Shown here: positions 48,396 through 59,185 of the stretch, piece by piece
Position numbering within the stretch: the stretch's first letter is position 1
Layout: each line of letters begins with the position of its first letter
DNA from: Komagataella phaffii GS115
Lineage: Eukaryota; Ascomycota; Pichiomycetes; Pichiales; Pichiaceae
DNA length: 64,000 nt
Assembly (NCBI RefSeq): GCF_000027005.1
Contig: NC_012965.1
Location: 731,001-795,000, forward strand
Direction: 5' to 3'
Position numbers and translations under genes: made by a program
The notes under the pieces: model-generated
What the model was told of the DNA's origin: nothing
Databases searched by the model: none
What the model saw: only the letters and a program-made list of their open reading frames with translations

Positions 48396-48589
48396 TTCTT
48401 TAGAGAAGGGAAAAGAGACGGTACGAGTAAAATTTTTGTTCACAGTCGCGGAGGAACTAGAAGGAAAATTGACAGAAAGTTGACGAAAAACTACGGATAT
48501 CAGCACGCTTTGCATGCCCCTGGATGATCACTATCAGCATACCATCTTCATGGATTCCTTTTTTTATTCTCACTAGCAGCATATATACT

Positions 48590-50059
48590 TCACGAGTAAC
48601 TTGGAAACCCTGTTTCTGCGTATGTTCCCTCTTTCATGACTGTTTTAAGTAGTGTTGGAAGAACTTCCACCTGAGTAGTTTCAAAGGGAAAGCTCTCCCC
48701 ATCTACGGATATATATCCCTTGGGTATCCTTGGCGTAAGACGGAAAGCCTTTACCTTTGAATGTATCACATCCTTCTGAAGAACATGTGTACCTTTATCG
48801 ACTTGGAGTAGCAGATTCGCAGTATCTAAAACACTTGAGCGATTGTCGGTTATTACTAAATCCATGCATCCGTCATCTGGAATAGCTGCTGGAAAGAAAT
48901 TTGTGTCAGCTGAAACTATAGGCATTTTACCAACGTAAAATATCGATAGGTTGTCGGTAATTTGACTGTCTAAACGTTCCCAGTCCGTGGGTGGAGGATT
49001 CTCGAGTGAAGGGCTCTTGAGTTCAAAACTCTGATCTGTAATTGGAAGGTGCTGCGTTTTGGAATAATCTGATTTAATGTTGTCACAATAGTGTTGAGAT
49101 AACAACTGATGATCTTTAGCACAGAAATCCACACTCAGATCACATGGATACTTGGCATTTTGTAACAACTTCGTCACTATACCGACTTCGAATCGAAATG
49201 GACCCAAAAACCTCAGCCATTCGGTTCCAATATCTCCGTCTGCAATCATCCCATAAGTGAGACTCAAAAACGAAAGCCTCACAGATTGAGAAGGCTGGGT
49301 TATGGCCATCAAATCTATACGAACGCTTGGTGCTTTCAGGACGCTTAAAGCTGCTTCTGCGGGATCGTTTGTGTCCAAACAACTCAAGGACATGGCATTT
49401 CCTGATCCGCAGGGAATTTGAGTGACCGTCAAGTGCTCAAAACATTCTGCACGGTCATCCCTTTGGTAGAGTCCGTTTATAACTTCATGCGGTATTCCAT
49501 CTCCAGAAGCGCAGACAATAGTGTCAAAATCTAAAATGTCCTTCCTCGTTCTGATCAGCTCTGTAGCATGTTGGTGCTTCAACGTTGTACACACTTCATA
49601 TTCGCATTGTGCTGCGTTCAGAATTGGTTCAGCTTTGTCTTCAAATAATCGCAACGCCTTTCCCTTACCTCCATGCGGATTTATTAAGACAAGTATTCTC
49701 TGTGGATGCGTTCGGTCAGTCTGACCATATGCTTTCTGTAGGATGGTTTGACTAAGGTTGGGTTCGTAATCAGTAACGATGACTATCTCTTTTTTTAAAT
49801 CTATTTTGTTGTTTCTTGCGACATATGTCAGTTCAATTTCCCTGGTACCAAAGTCGCCATCAGATGCTGAAGAATCAAGCTCTTCGGCGAATAGAATGTC
49901 ATGATAAGGAATCGTACGATGTATTGAACTGTCTGAACTGGAGCCACTGCAACAAAAAAGAGGGTGGTAATTTGATTCATGCCAATTACCCGATAGCTGT
50001 ATTCCACTCTGGGTTATAATAGCTCTTGAGAGAGTCTGAAGTAATGGTTTATCAGACAT
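48590..50059 (-). CDS. Sphingoid long-chain-base kinase (LCB4/LCB5 type)
   Basis: 489 residues with the diacylglycerol-kinase catalytic fold. The C1 block is INPHGGKGKA, C2 is CASGDGIPHEVINGL with the SGDG nucleotide loop, C3 is IPCGSGNAMS, and then SLTYGMIADGDIGTEW, DDGCMDLVI and a terminal YISVDGES. It phosphorylates dihydrosphingosine and phytosphingosine. A Cys pair (FCCSG) near the N-terminus resembles the palmitoylation site of Lcb4. S. cerevisiae has two paralogues, so no single symbol is assigned. ATG at 50059 chosen. Confidence 0.93.
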   Translation of the reverse strand: MSDKPLLQTLSRAIITQSGIQLSGNWHESNYHPLFCCSGSSSDSSIHRTIPYHDILFAEELDSSASDGDFGTREIELTYVARNNKIDLKKEIVIVTDYEPNLSQTILQKAYGQTDRTHPQRILVLINPHGGKGKALRLFEDKAEPILNAAQCEYEVCTTLKHQHATELIRTRKDILDFDTIVCASGDGIPHEVINGLYQRDDRAECFEHLTVTQIPCGSGNAMSLSCLDTNDPAEAALSVLKAPSVRIDLMAITQPSQSVRLSFLSLTYGMIADGDIGTEWLRFLGPFRFEVGIVTKLLQNAKYPCDLSVDFCAKDHQLLSQHYCDNIKSDYSKTQHLPITDQSFELKSPSLENPPPTDWERLDSQITDNLSIFYVGKMPIVSADTNFFPAAIPDDGCMDLVITDNRSSVLDTANLLLQVDKGTHVLQKDVIHSKVKAFRLTPRIPKGYISVDGESFPFETTQVEVLPTLLKTVMKEGTYAETGFPSYS

Positions 50060-50290
50060 GATTGGTACTTTAGATAGAAGAACGAAAGAGATCAATCCGC
50101 GTACTAGTAAAAATAGGGCGAGCGAAATTCCGTATCTGCCCACCTATCTATATAATCGATAAGGTAGTTTGGAGCCTACCAAAGTTGATTAAAGTTCCCG
50201 TTGAAAAAGGATCAATAAAAGCTTCTATTTTGCTATTTTAACTCCTCAAGCAACATAAATACTTCACTAAACTAATAAATAAATATCATT

Positions 50291-51445
50291 CTAAACGTTA
50301 AACAGATTGAAAGAATCGTTGGGAGTGTTGACATAATCCCGCAGCTTCTCAATGTCTTCCTTCGAGTAGACGGTTCGATTCTGCGTTTGAGAGGTGTAGG
50401 AGATATGTGGTTTGACATATCTGTAGAGATACTCGCTCAATTCGTCAGGCACCATTCCAAGATCAGTGAAAGTTTTGGCTGACTGGTCAATCTCTTGGTT
50501 GATATGAGATCTCTTTAATTGATCAACATTAAAACGGGGTTGAGAAGAGATATATTGTCTGATTAAAGCAAATGCATACAAGAATGGCTCAGGAGCTGGC
50601 AAGTAAAAACCTGCAGAGTATGGGTAGTACCCCCTTTGTCCAATGTGAATGATATGCTTGATCATTTCTCTGAGTTCTTTCTTCGAGTACCTTTCTTTTC
50701 CAAAAAGTTCATACGTCTGCCCAGCAGTGGCATCATCAAAAGCAATCCTCTCTATAGCTTCTCCTACTTGTAAAGCATGAACTGGGTATACTTCCTTCTT
50801 GAAAATAACATTTCCACCAAGTGCCTTGATTTGAAGTAGCTCATTCAGGAAAGGGGAGTTTCTAAAATACATGGGAGCCGGTCTAACGATAGTTGCATCT
50901 GGACCAAAATTGTCTCGCACAACCTGTTCTCCAATACCTTTAGTAGCGTAGAAATCAGAGCTCGACGATGGGTTTGCGTTATAAGAAGAAACATGGATTA
51001 AACGAGAAACTCCGGCTTCCTTGGCAGCTTTTGCAATACGCTCAGCAGCTCCAATGTTGACGTCTTCAATGGAAAAATTCTTAGAGAAGTGCTCGGTACC
51101 AATTAGGTTGATAACAATGTCCGAGTACTTAACTGAATCCTCAATGCTCTTGAGATTTCTGATGTCAAATTCAACAAAGTTGACAACACCTAGATCTCCA
51201 TTGACCTTAAGCTGACGCCTAGCACGGTCATTTCTGAAGGGAACAACGACATTGGTACCATGCTTTGCCAGCTTGGATACAACTACTCTTCCCAAGAAAC
51301 CTGTACCCCCGAAAACAGTTGCGGTGAAACCAGTTCTTGAGGAACGTCCACCCTGACCAACCGACAAAAGGGTTTTTCCACTTTTAGTGATATTGATATC
51401 ACTCTTGAGGGGAAATGTCGATACAAATCTAGCTTGTCTGAACAT
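50291..51445 (-). CDS. Complex I 40-kDa subunit (NDUFA9/NUEM)
   Basis: 384 residues from the ATG at 51445, which begins a mitochondrial-type presequence (MFRQARFVSTFPLKS). The Rossmann motif VFGGTGFLGRVVV lies near residue 45, then DIRNLKSIEDSVKYSDIVINLIG, RLIHVSSYNA and ATKGIGEQVVRDNFG, an atypical short-chain dehydrogenase fold that holds NADPH in complex I. An in-frame ATG at 51571 directly abuts the stop of the upstream WD40 gene and would bury the presequence, so it is not used. This supports a species with respiratory complex I. Confidence 0.92.
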   Translation of the reverse strand: MFRQARFVSTFPLKSDINITKSGKTLLSVGQGGRSSRTGFTATVFGGTGFLGRVVVSKLAKHGTNVVVPFRNDRARRQLKVNGDLGVVNFVEFDIRNLKSIEDSVKYSDIVINLIGTEHFSKNFSIEDVNIGAAERIAKAAKEAGVSRLIHVSSYNANPSSSSDFYATKGIGEQVVRDNFGPDATIVRPAPMYFRNSPFLNELLQIKALGGNVIFKKEVYPVHALQVGEAIERIAFDDATAGQTYELFGKERYSKKELREMIKHIIHIGQRGYYPYSAGFYLPAPEPFLYAFALIRQYISSQPRFNVDQLKRSHINQEIDQSAKTFTDLGMVPDELSEYLYRYVKPHISYTSQTQNRTVYSKEDIEKLRDYVNTPNDSFNLFNV

Positions 51446-51571
51446 TGGCTTTCTTGGAGATTTGGGCGAGTTACAATTTTGTTTGATGTGGTTGGCTGGA
51501 GCGCGAGAATGTCGGTTTTCGTCAAAAGGTCGGATGCCTGATGGCTGATAATTGATCTTATCTACATACAT

Positions 51572-52606
51572 CTAACTACCTCTATACCGTCTCTTGGAAT
51601 GTTCCTTCCTCCCCAACACAACGCAATTATTGTTCATCCCAGTATAAGCCAGGGCTAAACGTGTACTGCTAAATTTTGCGGAATAAATTCCCCTGCTTGA
51701 GTTTTCTAACTCTAGTATCGTCTCGGAGTCTTTGCTAAACGGAGACAACCTTATTATCCTTGCATTGTGATGCTCATAGGTTATCAAAAGGTAGTCACCA
51801 TCATATGAAGCTTGTACTGAGGTAACTGGAACGTCAATGGATGAATCGACAGAAATGCAGACTAACGTCGAAAGGTCCCATATAGATACAATTCCTTCAT
51901 TTGTTCCAAGAATAATGCGATCTCCAGTAATGGCCACTGAAGTGACAGAGGCATTGTGGCCCGATAATGTCTGCAACAAACTAAACCGCAATCCTCCTGA
52001 ATCTTTAGTAATTGAGTATATAGGAGCTGTACCATTGCTAAGCGTGAATAGTAGAAACCTTGATTTAGAGTCCCATTGCAAATCATACACGTTCTCATTA
52101 AAAGTGTACTGGAAAAGAAAAACTGGTTCATGTTTCGATTGGAAATCGTAAAATGATATTGTGTTATTGAAGCTGGCAATAACCAAATACTTTCCGTCGG
52201 GAGATATCTTGGCTATGAAGTTGGAGTTTTTTGGGCTAGGGGTTTGGATTGTCTTCAAACATTTACACTGAGTGTTGGAACCATTAAGTTGCCATATTTG
52301 AGCCGTCGAATCTTTGGCGACGGTGACAAATATCAGTTCATCAACTGTATCCCAAGCAATGCAATAGACTGGCTTGTTAGAGGTTGTATTGATCTGCAAT
52401 AAAGAGTCCCATACATTTTCCTTGAACCTTTTCCATATGCAGAGGGTTTTATCAGATCTTGAATACGCCAATCTATTTCCCTTGTTGAATTCTAAAGTGA
52501 TGATATCAGTGCTAGTTCGGTGATTTTCTAAAGAGCCATCATTCAACTCCGTTGATTTCAGATCAGTAAAAAGCTGCTTGTCCCTAGCTAGTGAAGGGTT
52601 GGTCAT
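51572..52606 (-). CDS. TEX1: WD40 protein TEX1/THO3 (THO/TREX complex)
   Basis: 344 residues of WD40 repeats, for example RLAYSRSDKTLCIWKRF, VTVAKDSTAQIWQL, ISPDGKYLVIASFNNTISFYD, LSGHNASVTSVAITGDRIILG and EGIVSIWDLS. The order and the N-terminal ITLEFNKGNRLAYS fit Tex1/THOC3 of the mRNA-export THO complex. WD40 proteins are easily confused, so the name is moderately sure. ATG at 52606; a non-ATG extension of five codons is ignored. Confidence 0.7.
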   Translation of the reverse strand: MTNPSLARDKQLFTDLKSTELNDGSLENHRTSTDIITLEFNKGNRLAYSRSDKTLCIWKRFKENVWDSLLQINTTSNKPVYCIAWDTVDELIFVTVAKDSTAQIWQLNGSNTQCKCLKTIQTPSPKNSNFIAKISPDGKYLVIASFNNTISFYDFQSKHEPVFLFQYTFNENVYDLQWDSKSRFLLFTLSNGTAPIYSITKDSGGLRFSLLQTLSGHNASVTSVAITGDRIILGTNEGIVSIWDLSTLVCISVDSSIDVPVTSVQASYDGDYLLITYEHHNARIIRLSPFSKDSETILELENSSRGIYSAKFSSTRLALAYTGMNNNCVVLGRKEHSKRRYRGS

Positions 52607-52717
52607 TATAGAGGCCTTCAAACAATACTTTTCAAAATAGACACGCCGCGCGAATCCTCACGATAGCGAAATACCAACTCCACAGATGTTACCACGTAAC
52701 ATTTCTCCTCTGATCAA

Positions 52718-52906
52718 ATGGCTCCTCAAACACCAAGGCAACGTATCGCAAACGAAAAATTCGTAAAGAGAGCTGAAGCTCAGCAGGGTAAGGTGAAGAA
52801 GGCTAGATCCAAGCGTGAATTTCCAGTTTCGACTAAGTGGGTTATCATATTGCTCTTCTTGCTGATTGGGGGAGGGGTCCTGGAGATTTTGAGATTGTTT
52901 TTTTGA
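52718..52906 (+). CDS. YSY6: Ysy6/RAMP4-SERP1 family small ER protein
   Basis: 62 residues. The basic N-terminal part with RQRIANEKFVKRAEAQQGKV matches the RAMP4 signature (RQRxANxxFxxN), followed by one tail-anchor segment VIILLFLLIGGGVLEILRL. It associates with the Sec61 translocon in the ER membrane. It is divergent from TEX1 with a 111-bp gap. Confidence 0.9.
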   Translation: MAPQTPRQRIANEKFVKRAEAQQGKVKKARSKREFPVSTKWVIILLFLLIGGGVLEILRLFF

Positions 52907-53320
52907 ATGATCTTTTCAAAAGTCTAGGTCTTTTTGGAAGGAAATGGTTATACTTTGGCCTTTCATTATTTGAGAGGATAGTCGTATTTTTCTACCGGGA
53001 GAAGGTAGGCATAACGTTAATTGCGAATTTTCACTTACTTTAGATGGGTACTGATCTTCAACTCACGATAATTTCATTGCACCATGTATCTCTAAACTGG
53101 CGTGTCGGAACTCACACACCATTGGAACTTATTGATTAACCAATACATAGATTAATTGACTCGCCTGATAATACTAATCACCGTTCACTACTTCTCTTAG
53201 TATCTTCTCCTACTGGAGTCGTTCTACTCCTTTCGCATGGTCCACTAACTACCTTTCGAGGCCCCCATAAGTTTTATTCTTCCCGATACTATTACTCCAC
53301 CTTTCTTGCTCTTTCTCATA
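52907..53320. other. SSQ1 upstream region
   Basis: 414 bp between YSY6 and SSQ1. It is pyrimidine-rich toward the SSQ1 start, as expected of a leader. Nothing else recognised. Confidence 0.5.
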
Positions 53321-55237
53321 ATGTTGTCATCAAGATGGTGTTCATGTAAAAAGCAGAGTCCAAGTCGACAAGTAGGTCAGTTACTGCGCTACATGTCTAG
53401 CAAGGTAATTGGAATTGATTTAGGAACTACGAACTCTGCTGTTGCCGTTTTTGAAGGAAAAGAACCAAAAATCCTGGAGAACGAAGAGGGAAAGAGAACG
53501 ACACCTTCTATTGTTGCATTTACCCCAGAAACTGTGCTAGTAGGAGAACCAGCAAAGAGACAATCTATTCTGAACTATCAGAACACTTTTTATGCTACAA
53601 AAAGGCTCATTGGTCGCAAGTATTCGGATCCTGAAGTTCAACGGGATATTTCCAACGTTCCTTACAGTATAATTGAACATGAAAATGGGGATGCGTGGCT
53701 TCAAAACATGCACTCAGGTCAAAAATACTCCCCCTCTCAAATTGGTAGTTTGATATTGGGAAAGATGAAAGAGATTGCAGAGCTAAATCTTTCCCAGTCT
53801 ATTAGCCAGGCTGTGGTCACTGTGCCTGCCTACTTCAACGATTCGCAAAGACAAGCAACTAAGATTGCTGGTGATTTAGTGGGTCTTAAAGTTTTAAGAG
53901 TTATCAATGAGCCCACCGCTGCTTCTTTGGCTTACGGATTGAATAGAAAAAATGACGGGATAATTGCCGTTTACGACCTTGGTGGTGGAACTTTTGATAT
54001 CTCCATATTGGATATCGAAGCCGGCGTCTTTGAAGTTATTGCGACGAATGGTGACACACATCTTGGAGGGGAAGATTTTGACCATTTGCTGGTGGACTAC
54101 ATATTGCAACAGTTTCAATCGCAGACAGGACAAGATCTATCTACTGACCGTTTGGCCCTGCAAAGAATTCGTCAGGCTGCTGAAAAGGCCAAGATTGACC
54201 TCTCTACTGTTAAAACAACAACAATAGAGCTGCCTTTTATTACTAAAACTCAACATATAAATCTCGAACTAACAGAAGACCAACTTGATGAAATGAGCTT
54301 GCACTTGATTAATCGTACGGTGCAACCAGTTAAAAAATGTCTTCGTGATGCAGATCTTACAAATTCCGACATTGATGAAGTAATCCTTGTTGGTGGAATG
54401 ACTCGTATGCCCAAGATTCGCAAAGTTGTGGAAGAAACATTTGGCAAGAAGCCAAACACTTCTGTAAATCCCGATGAAGCCGTCGCTCTTGGTGCTGCAA
54501 TTCAAGGTGCAGTTTTATCTGGGGAGATTAAAGATGTCTTGCTTTTAGATGTAACACCTTTGACTCTCGGTATCGAAACCTTTGGAGGTATTTTTTCTCC
54601 TTTGATCCCAAGAAACACCAAAGTGCCTTGCAAAGTACAACAGATGTACTCAACTGCTGTAGATGGCCAGAATTCAATCGAAGTTAACGTATATCAGGGT
54701 GAAAGATCTTTGGTGAGAGACAATAAGATGATTGGACAGTTCAAACTGTCAGACTTGGAACCTCAACCCAAGGGTGTTCCTCAGATCAAGGTCAGTTTCG
54801 AAATTGATGCGGATGGAATCATCAAGGTAAATGCGAAAGAGACGACCACTAATCAAGACGCTTCAATAACTGTATCTGGATCCACAGGTTTGACTTCTGA
54901 AGAGGTTGAAAGAATTGTAGCCGAATCAAAGAGTAATTCAGAAACTGATCGTATTAGGAAGGAAATATACACAAAAGCCAACAATTTGGAACTACTACTG
55001 TTTGACTGTGATAATGCTTTATCTCAATGGGGTGGATATATGGACGACTCTGACAGGCAAGAGTTGACAAAGCGTATTTCTGACCTACGGGAAGTAATTC
55101 GGCAGGCCCGGGATGAAAAATTAGAAGATATCAGTGTTTTAGAATCGTCACAACAACTACTTCAAACAGAAACACTGAAGGCGGTGGGGAAAGCTGCTCA
55201 GAAAATGAGAACCTTGTCAAAGAATAAGAACGATTAG
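53321..55237 (+). CDS. SSQ1: Mitochondrial Hsp70 specialised for Fe-S cluster transfer (Ssq1)
   Basis: 638 residues. A basic presequence ([20 protein letters not shown]) precedes the Hsp70 ATPase domain ([42 protein letters not shown]), the substrate domain and a short helical lid. EVQRD in place of the Ssc1 sequence, [15 protein letters not shown] and the short C-terminus without an acidic GGG(x) tail point to Ssq1 rather than Ssc1. Ssq1 with Jac1 releases clusters from Isu1 in the matrix. Confidence 0.87.
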   Translation: MLSSRWCSCKKQSPSRQVGQLLRYMSSKVIGIDLGTTNSAVAVFEGKEPKILENEEGKRTTPSIVAFTPETVLVGEPAKRQSILNYQNTFYATKRLIGRKYSDPEVQRDISNVPYSIIEHENGDAWLQNMHSGQKYSPSQIGSLILGKMKEIAELNLSQSISQAVVTVPAYFNDSQRQATKIAGDLVGLKVLRVINEPTAASLAYGLNRKNDGIIAVYDLGGGTFDISILDIEAGVFEVIATNGDTHLGGEDFDHLLVDYILQQFQSQTGQDLSTDRLALQRIRQAAEKAKIDLSTVKTTTIELPFITKTQHINLELTEDQLDEMSLHLINRTVQPVKKCLRDADLTNSDIDEVILVGGMTRMPKIRKVVEETFGKKPNTSVNPDEAVALGAAIQGAVLSGEIKDVLLLDVTPLTLGIETFGGIFSPLIPRNTKVPCKVQQMYSTAVDGQNSIEVNVYQGERSLVRDNKMIGQFKLSDLEPQPKGVPQIKVSFEIDADGIIKVNAKETTTNQDASITVSGSTGLTSEEVERIVAESKSNSETDRIRKEIYTKANNLELLLFDCDNALSQWGGYMDDSDRQELTKRISDLREVIRQARDEKLEDISVLESSQQLLQTETLKAVGKAAQKMRTLSKNKND

Positions 55238-55328
55238 ATAGGCGCTGACGGTGCCATGTAAATAGTTAGCTGGGAGAGAAAAGGTACTATTAAATATAAA
55301 GATGTATAAATCCAAAAATGCATAAATT

Positions 55329-57347
55329 CTACTTCTTGAAGAACTGGTTATCAACAGCTCCGATTATAGAGTCTACCGATTCAGGATTGGCCAAAGTAGA
55401 CATATCACCCAATTGATCAGCTTCATGGCAAGAAATCTTTCTTAAAACTCTACGCATGATCTTACCTGATCGGGTCTTAGGCAAGTCATCAACCACAATC
55501 ACGGACTTAGGAGCTGCAAATGGACCAATTTCTCCACGAACATGCAAGACTAAGGCACGTCTGAGAGCGTCTAAATTCTCAGAGTCAGTGGCATCTTTCA
55601 AGGCGACAAAAGCAATAACAGCTTGACCAGTTAGCTCATCGGAAATACCAATCACAGCAGCTTCAGCAACTTTGCCATTTTCCAGTAAAGCACTTTCAAT
55701 TTCAGAAGTGGATAAACGGTGGCCAGATACATTGACAACATCGTCAACACGACCACGGATCCAGTAATAACCATCGTGATCTCTACCGGCACCATCGCCA
55801 GTAAAGTAGTAGCCTGGATAAGGACGCATATATGTGTCGAGGTATTTAGCGTGGTTTCTCCAGACTGTACGAGCCATTGATGGCCAAGTGGACTTGACAG
55901 CTAAAACACCTTCCACATCGTTGCCTTCAAGTTCCTTACCAGAAACAGGGTCAATGATACAAGCATCAATACCAAAGAAAGGAACAGTAGCTGCACCCGG
56001 CTTTTGGGGAACGGCACCTGCTAATGGAGCAATCAAATGAGAACCAGATTCAGTCTGCCAGTAAGTATCAGCAATATGACAGTTTCCGTTTCCGATTTTC
56101 TCATTGTACCACTCCCACAATTCGGGGGCAATTGGTTCACCAACAGATCCTAAAGTACGAAGTCTAGACAAGTCGTACTTTTTAATTTCTTCTTCACCAG
56201 CCTTTTTCAAAAGACGAAGAGCAGTAGGAGCGATGTAAAAGTGTGTGGCTTTATGTTTGGCGCAAATCTTCCACAATCTTCCGTAGTCAGGGTAGACAGG
56301 AGTTCCCTCAAAAACAATGGTTGGAACACCCAGAACAAGTGGTCCATACAACGAGTATGTGTGACCAGTAATCCATCCGACGTCACCAGCAGTAAATATA
56401 ATATCCTCATCCTGGACATCAAACACATAACGAGTTGTCAATGCTGCTCCCAGCAAATAACCACCTGTGGAGTGTACCACACCTTTGGGAGAACCAGTAG
56501 ATCCCGAAGTATACAAAAGAAATAGTGGGTCCTCCGAGTTTACAGGGACAGGGGCAATGTAACCAGGGAATTTCTCAACCTCTTCCTGCCACCAGAAGTC
56601 TCTTCCTTCTACCATCTTGATTTCTGGGTTACCAGTCCTCTTATAAACCAGGATTTTTTCCACTGTGGGGCAGCTGTCAACAGCGGCATCGACAATTTTC
56701 TTATTGTTCACAATACGACCCCCACGGCGTCCCTCATCACAGGTAATAATTGCCTTAGATCCAGCATCGTTAACTCTGTCCCGGATAGATCCTGACGAAA
56801 ATCCAGAAAAGATAACGGAGTGCACTGCACCCAGACGTGCCACTGCCAGCATGGCCACAATGGCCTCGGTAGTCATGGGCAAGTAGATTGCGACAGTGTC
56901 ACCTTTGCGTACACCCCAGCTCTGCAGTACTCCTGCAACACGAGAGACCTCACGTAGAAGTTCTGCATAAGTTATTGTTCGAGATTCAGATTCCTCGTCC
57001 GCTTCGAAAATTACGGCGGGACGATCAGGGTGCGAAAAAGCATGTCGGTCAACACAGTTGTACGAAGCATTCAGCTCTCCACCAAGGAACCACGCAGCAT
57101 CACCTTCTTTCAAAGATCCAGAGGAGACCTTACCAAAGTCTTTGTCCCAATCTAGAAACTGCTTTGCCATTTGGCCGAAGAATTCCTCTGGGTCCTCGAT
57201 GGACTTCTGGTACAGCTCTTGATAATGTTCCAATGCCTCCAATGACTTAACAGGTTGCTTGTCATAAAATGATTGAGGGGTTTTGATAGCCCTTACGCCG
57301 TTGGCTTCGTGCACCACTTTGTGTTCTCTTGGCTCTGGAAAAGTCAT
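55329..57347 (-). CDS. Acetyl-CoA synthetase
   Basis: 672 residues. AMP-forming: acetate + ATP + CoA to acetyl-CoA. The adenylate motif [12 protein letters not shown] lies near residues 279-290, then [46 protein letters not shown] and, near the C-terminus, [16 protein letters not shown] with the regulatory acetyl-lysine. The ATG at 57347 gives a cytosolic-type N-terminus close to S. cerevisiae Acs2 (683). ACS1 versus ACS2 cannot be settled. A candidate Mig1 site lies about 50 bp upstream. Confidence 0.95.
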   Translation of the reverse strand: MTFPEPREHKVVHEANGVRAIKTPQSFYDKQPVKSLEALEHYQELYQKSIEDPEEFFGQMAKQFLDWDKDFGKVSSGSLKEGDAAWFLGGELNASYNCVDRHAFSHPDRPAVIFEADEESESRTITYAELLREVSRVAGVLQSWGVRKGDTVAIYLPMTTEAIVAMLAVARLGAVHSVIFSGFSSGSIRDRVNDAGSKAIITCDEGRRGGRIVNNKKIVDAAVDSCPTVEKILVYKRTGNPEIKMVEGRDFWWQEEVEKFPGYIAPVPVNSEDPLFLLYTSGSTGSPKGVVHSTGGYLLGAALTTRYVFDVQDEDIIFTAGDVGWITGHTYSLYGPLVLGVPTIVFEGTPVYPDYGRLWKICAKHKATHFYIAPTALRLLKKAGEEEIKKYDLSRLRTLGSVGEPIAPELWEWYNEKIGNGNCHIADTYWQTESGSHLIAPLAGAVPQKPGAATVPFFGIDACIIDPVSGKELEGNDVEGVLAVKSTWPSMARTVWRNHAKYLDTYMRPYPGYYFTGDGAGRDHDGYYWIRGRVDDVVNVSGHRLSTSEIESALLENGKVAEAAVIGISDELTGQAVIAFVALKDATDSENLDALRRALVLHVRGEIGPFAAPKSVIVVDDLPKTRSGKIMRRVLRKISCHEADQLGDMSTLANPESVDSIIGAVDNQFFKK

Positions 57348-58467
57348 TACTATGATAGTTAGTATTTGGGTTAAAAAAATGACCAGTGCCTCGAAAATAT
57401 TGGCGGGGGGGTGTCGTTCCCGAACGACCTCATGCAACAAAATTCCTAAAAGCGGGCCATTATAGCATGTCAGAATATTCAAAACGGTTTACACGTCCCT
57501 CCTCACCAAATTGTCATATGCATGGAAATGGGGAAAAGATGATGACCGGCTCAACGTGGACCTAATTTGCATATTCGTATGCCAGTATGGGATAAAACGC
57601 ACCTTGAGAGATTTCTTGTATTTATTTACGTAGTTGCAACAATCGCACAGAGTTTTTGTATCTGGAATCTACCCCAGCTTATATATATAATGTACTGCAA
57701 GGTCGCATGGGCGGACGACACTTTGATAGGTACAGTTGTATCTCGATACAAGCTGATACCGTGATACCGGCTCACGGCCTAACGGCGATCGATTCTGTAA
57801 AGCACTTCCTTATCGACGAGGTTGATCATGTTCAGTTCTCGGGCTGCGCACAGTATGGTACTATTTGCGCGCTTTTTAATGAGCATGTGATTTTCAAAAG
57901 CCTAACACCAGACATTATGAGCGATGGCGCATCTCTAACCGCGGCTAGCCTAGTATTAATTATACGGGAACATCGAATAGCATTGCTAACGTTTATTGCA
58001 TTGATAGGAGCCAAATCTAAGTCAATTAGTCTTGTACATCAAGCTTGGCAAGCAACGTTCAACAAGAACTGTGTAGACTCCATAAGATAGTCAATCGACA
58101 TGCTTGGCAGGGTAACTTTGTAGTTGCAATCTATGTCAAATGAGGGTCTAGTGGAAACCTTCAGCTCGGAAAGGTGATTAAACTCTTATTAACAGCGTCC
58201 TAAAATCCTCTGAATGTTTGAATGTTGAATGGTAATTCCTAGTTGCCAGATATACGTTCACAGACAGTGAATAAATGCCAACCATATATATAAGTGACGT
58301 TTATCAAAGAAACACGATAAGAGATATTCTGGATGTGCAAGATTTAATCACAGTTAAAGAAGATATTACATTACGCAAATTTGTATCAATCGTATCTTGG
58401 AACATTGAGTCCCTTTCATAAAAACTACTCTGCGAATAAAGAAAAGGTTTACATGCTCCTTCAAGTT
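57348..58467. other. 1.1-kb intergenic region upstream of acetyl-CoA synthetase
   Basis: It holds the acetyl-CoA synthetase promoter and the 3' flank of the free-Met-sulfoxide reductase gene. An open frame on the plus strand (first ATG 57707, stop at 58090, 127 codons) is unrecognised and has no convincing protein features. I do not call it a gene. Confidence 0.45.
57397..57408 (+). promoter_or_regulatory. Candidate Mig1 site upstream of acetyl-CoA synthetase
   Basis: ATATTGGCGGGG matches the Mig1 consensus WWWWWNSYGGGG in full. It lies 50-61 bp upstream of the ATG, so it may be in the leader rather than the promoter proper. Function is inferred from the consensus only. Confidence 0.35.
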
Positions 58468-59007
58468 CTACCACTTGCATGTTTGAGCAATACGGTTAAC
58501 AATTTTTTCAAGTATTTCTTGGTCAATAGAGTCAAACCCTTGTAACGCTAGACAATCTATGTCCAGTACTCCTTGAACGGTCTTTTCTCCACTTGAGTTG
58601 GATGAAATTATAGGGACGACAATTTCACTTTGAGTTTCTCCATCACAAGCAATGTGCCCAGGGAACTTGTTAACATCGGGAACAACTTGGGTCTCAGATT
58701 GAGATACTGCAGTTCCACAGACTCCATGGCCAATTTTGATGGTCTGACAGGCAACCTTGCCTTGAAATGGACCCAGAATCAATTCTCCTGGAACCTCAGG
58801 GTTTAACACGTAGAACCCTGCCCAGTTAACAGGAACATTTAATGACTGGTATGCGTGCCAAATAAGCGACGAAGCGTTGGACAGATTGCACACCCAATTT
58901 GTCTGACCTTCGACGAGCGCATCGTAGGACTGAAGAACTTGCTCTAAAGCTTCTCTTTTATCCGAGGAAGAAAAATTGGCGTACTCTGCATGATGAATTT
59001 CACCCAT
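58468..59007 (-). CDS. Free methionine-(R)-sulfoxide reductase (GAF domain, YKL069W type)
   Basis: 179 residues (yeast YKL069W is 180), a single GAF domain. The three Cys of the family are present at C87 (GKVAC), C97 (GHGVC) and C121 (GHIAC), the sites that reduce free Met-R-sulfoxide using thioredoxin. Other family blocks are VNWAGFYVLNP and VQGVLDIDC. The ATG at 59007 is used; an upstream extension has no ATG. It fits the redox-stress theme of the OYE pair but is unlinked to it. Confidence 0.92.
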   Translation of the reverse strand: MGEIHHAEYANFSSSDKREALEQVLQSYDALVEGQTNWVCNLSNASSLIWHAYQSLNVPVNWAGFYVLNPEVPGELILGPFQGKVACQTIKIGHGVCGTAVSQSETQVVPDVNKFPGHIACDGETQSEIVVPIISSNSSGEKTVQGVLDIDCLALQGFDSIDQEILEKIVNRIAQTCKW

Positions 59008-59185
59008 TGCAGCTCTGATGGTTGAAAGATATAGATGAAAAGAGTGAAGGGAGACTGGAGGGAAATCAATACCTATTACGTAATTATTCAATGGATGATG
59101 CAATGGCTGAAAATGTATCGCACCTTATTTTTTGGTTACACACGAATCTGGGGAAACAACTGCTGTAGTATTGTTCAGCCATACG

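Noticed and set aside
50060..50143. Hydrophobic non-ATG extension before the long-chain-base kinase
   Set aside because: It reads like a membrane anchor but has no ATG and comes from a pyrimidine-rich leader, which yields Leu/Phe/Val codons by composition.
57348..57482. Non-ATG extension before acetyl-CoA synthetase
   Set aside because: No ATG, and the pyrimidine-rich leader explains the hydrophobic translation; the ATG at 57347 gives the normal family length.
57707..58090. 127-codon ATG frame in the acetyl-CoA synthetase upstream gap
   Set aside because: No recognisable domain, low-complexity features or neighbour context; it could arise by chance in 1.1 kb. Left as part of the intergenic entry.
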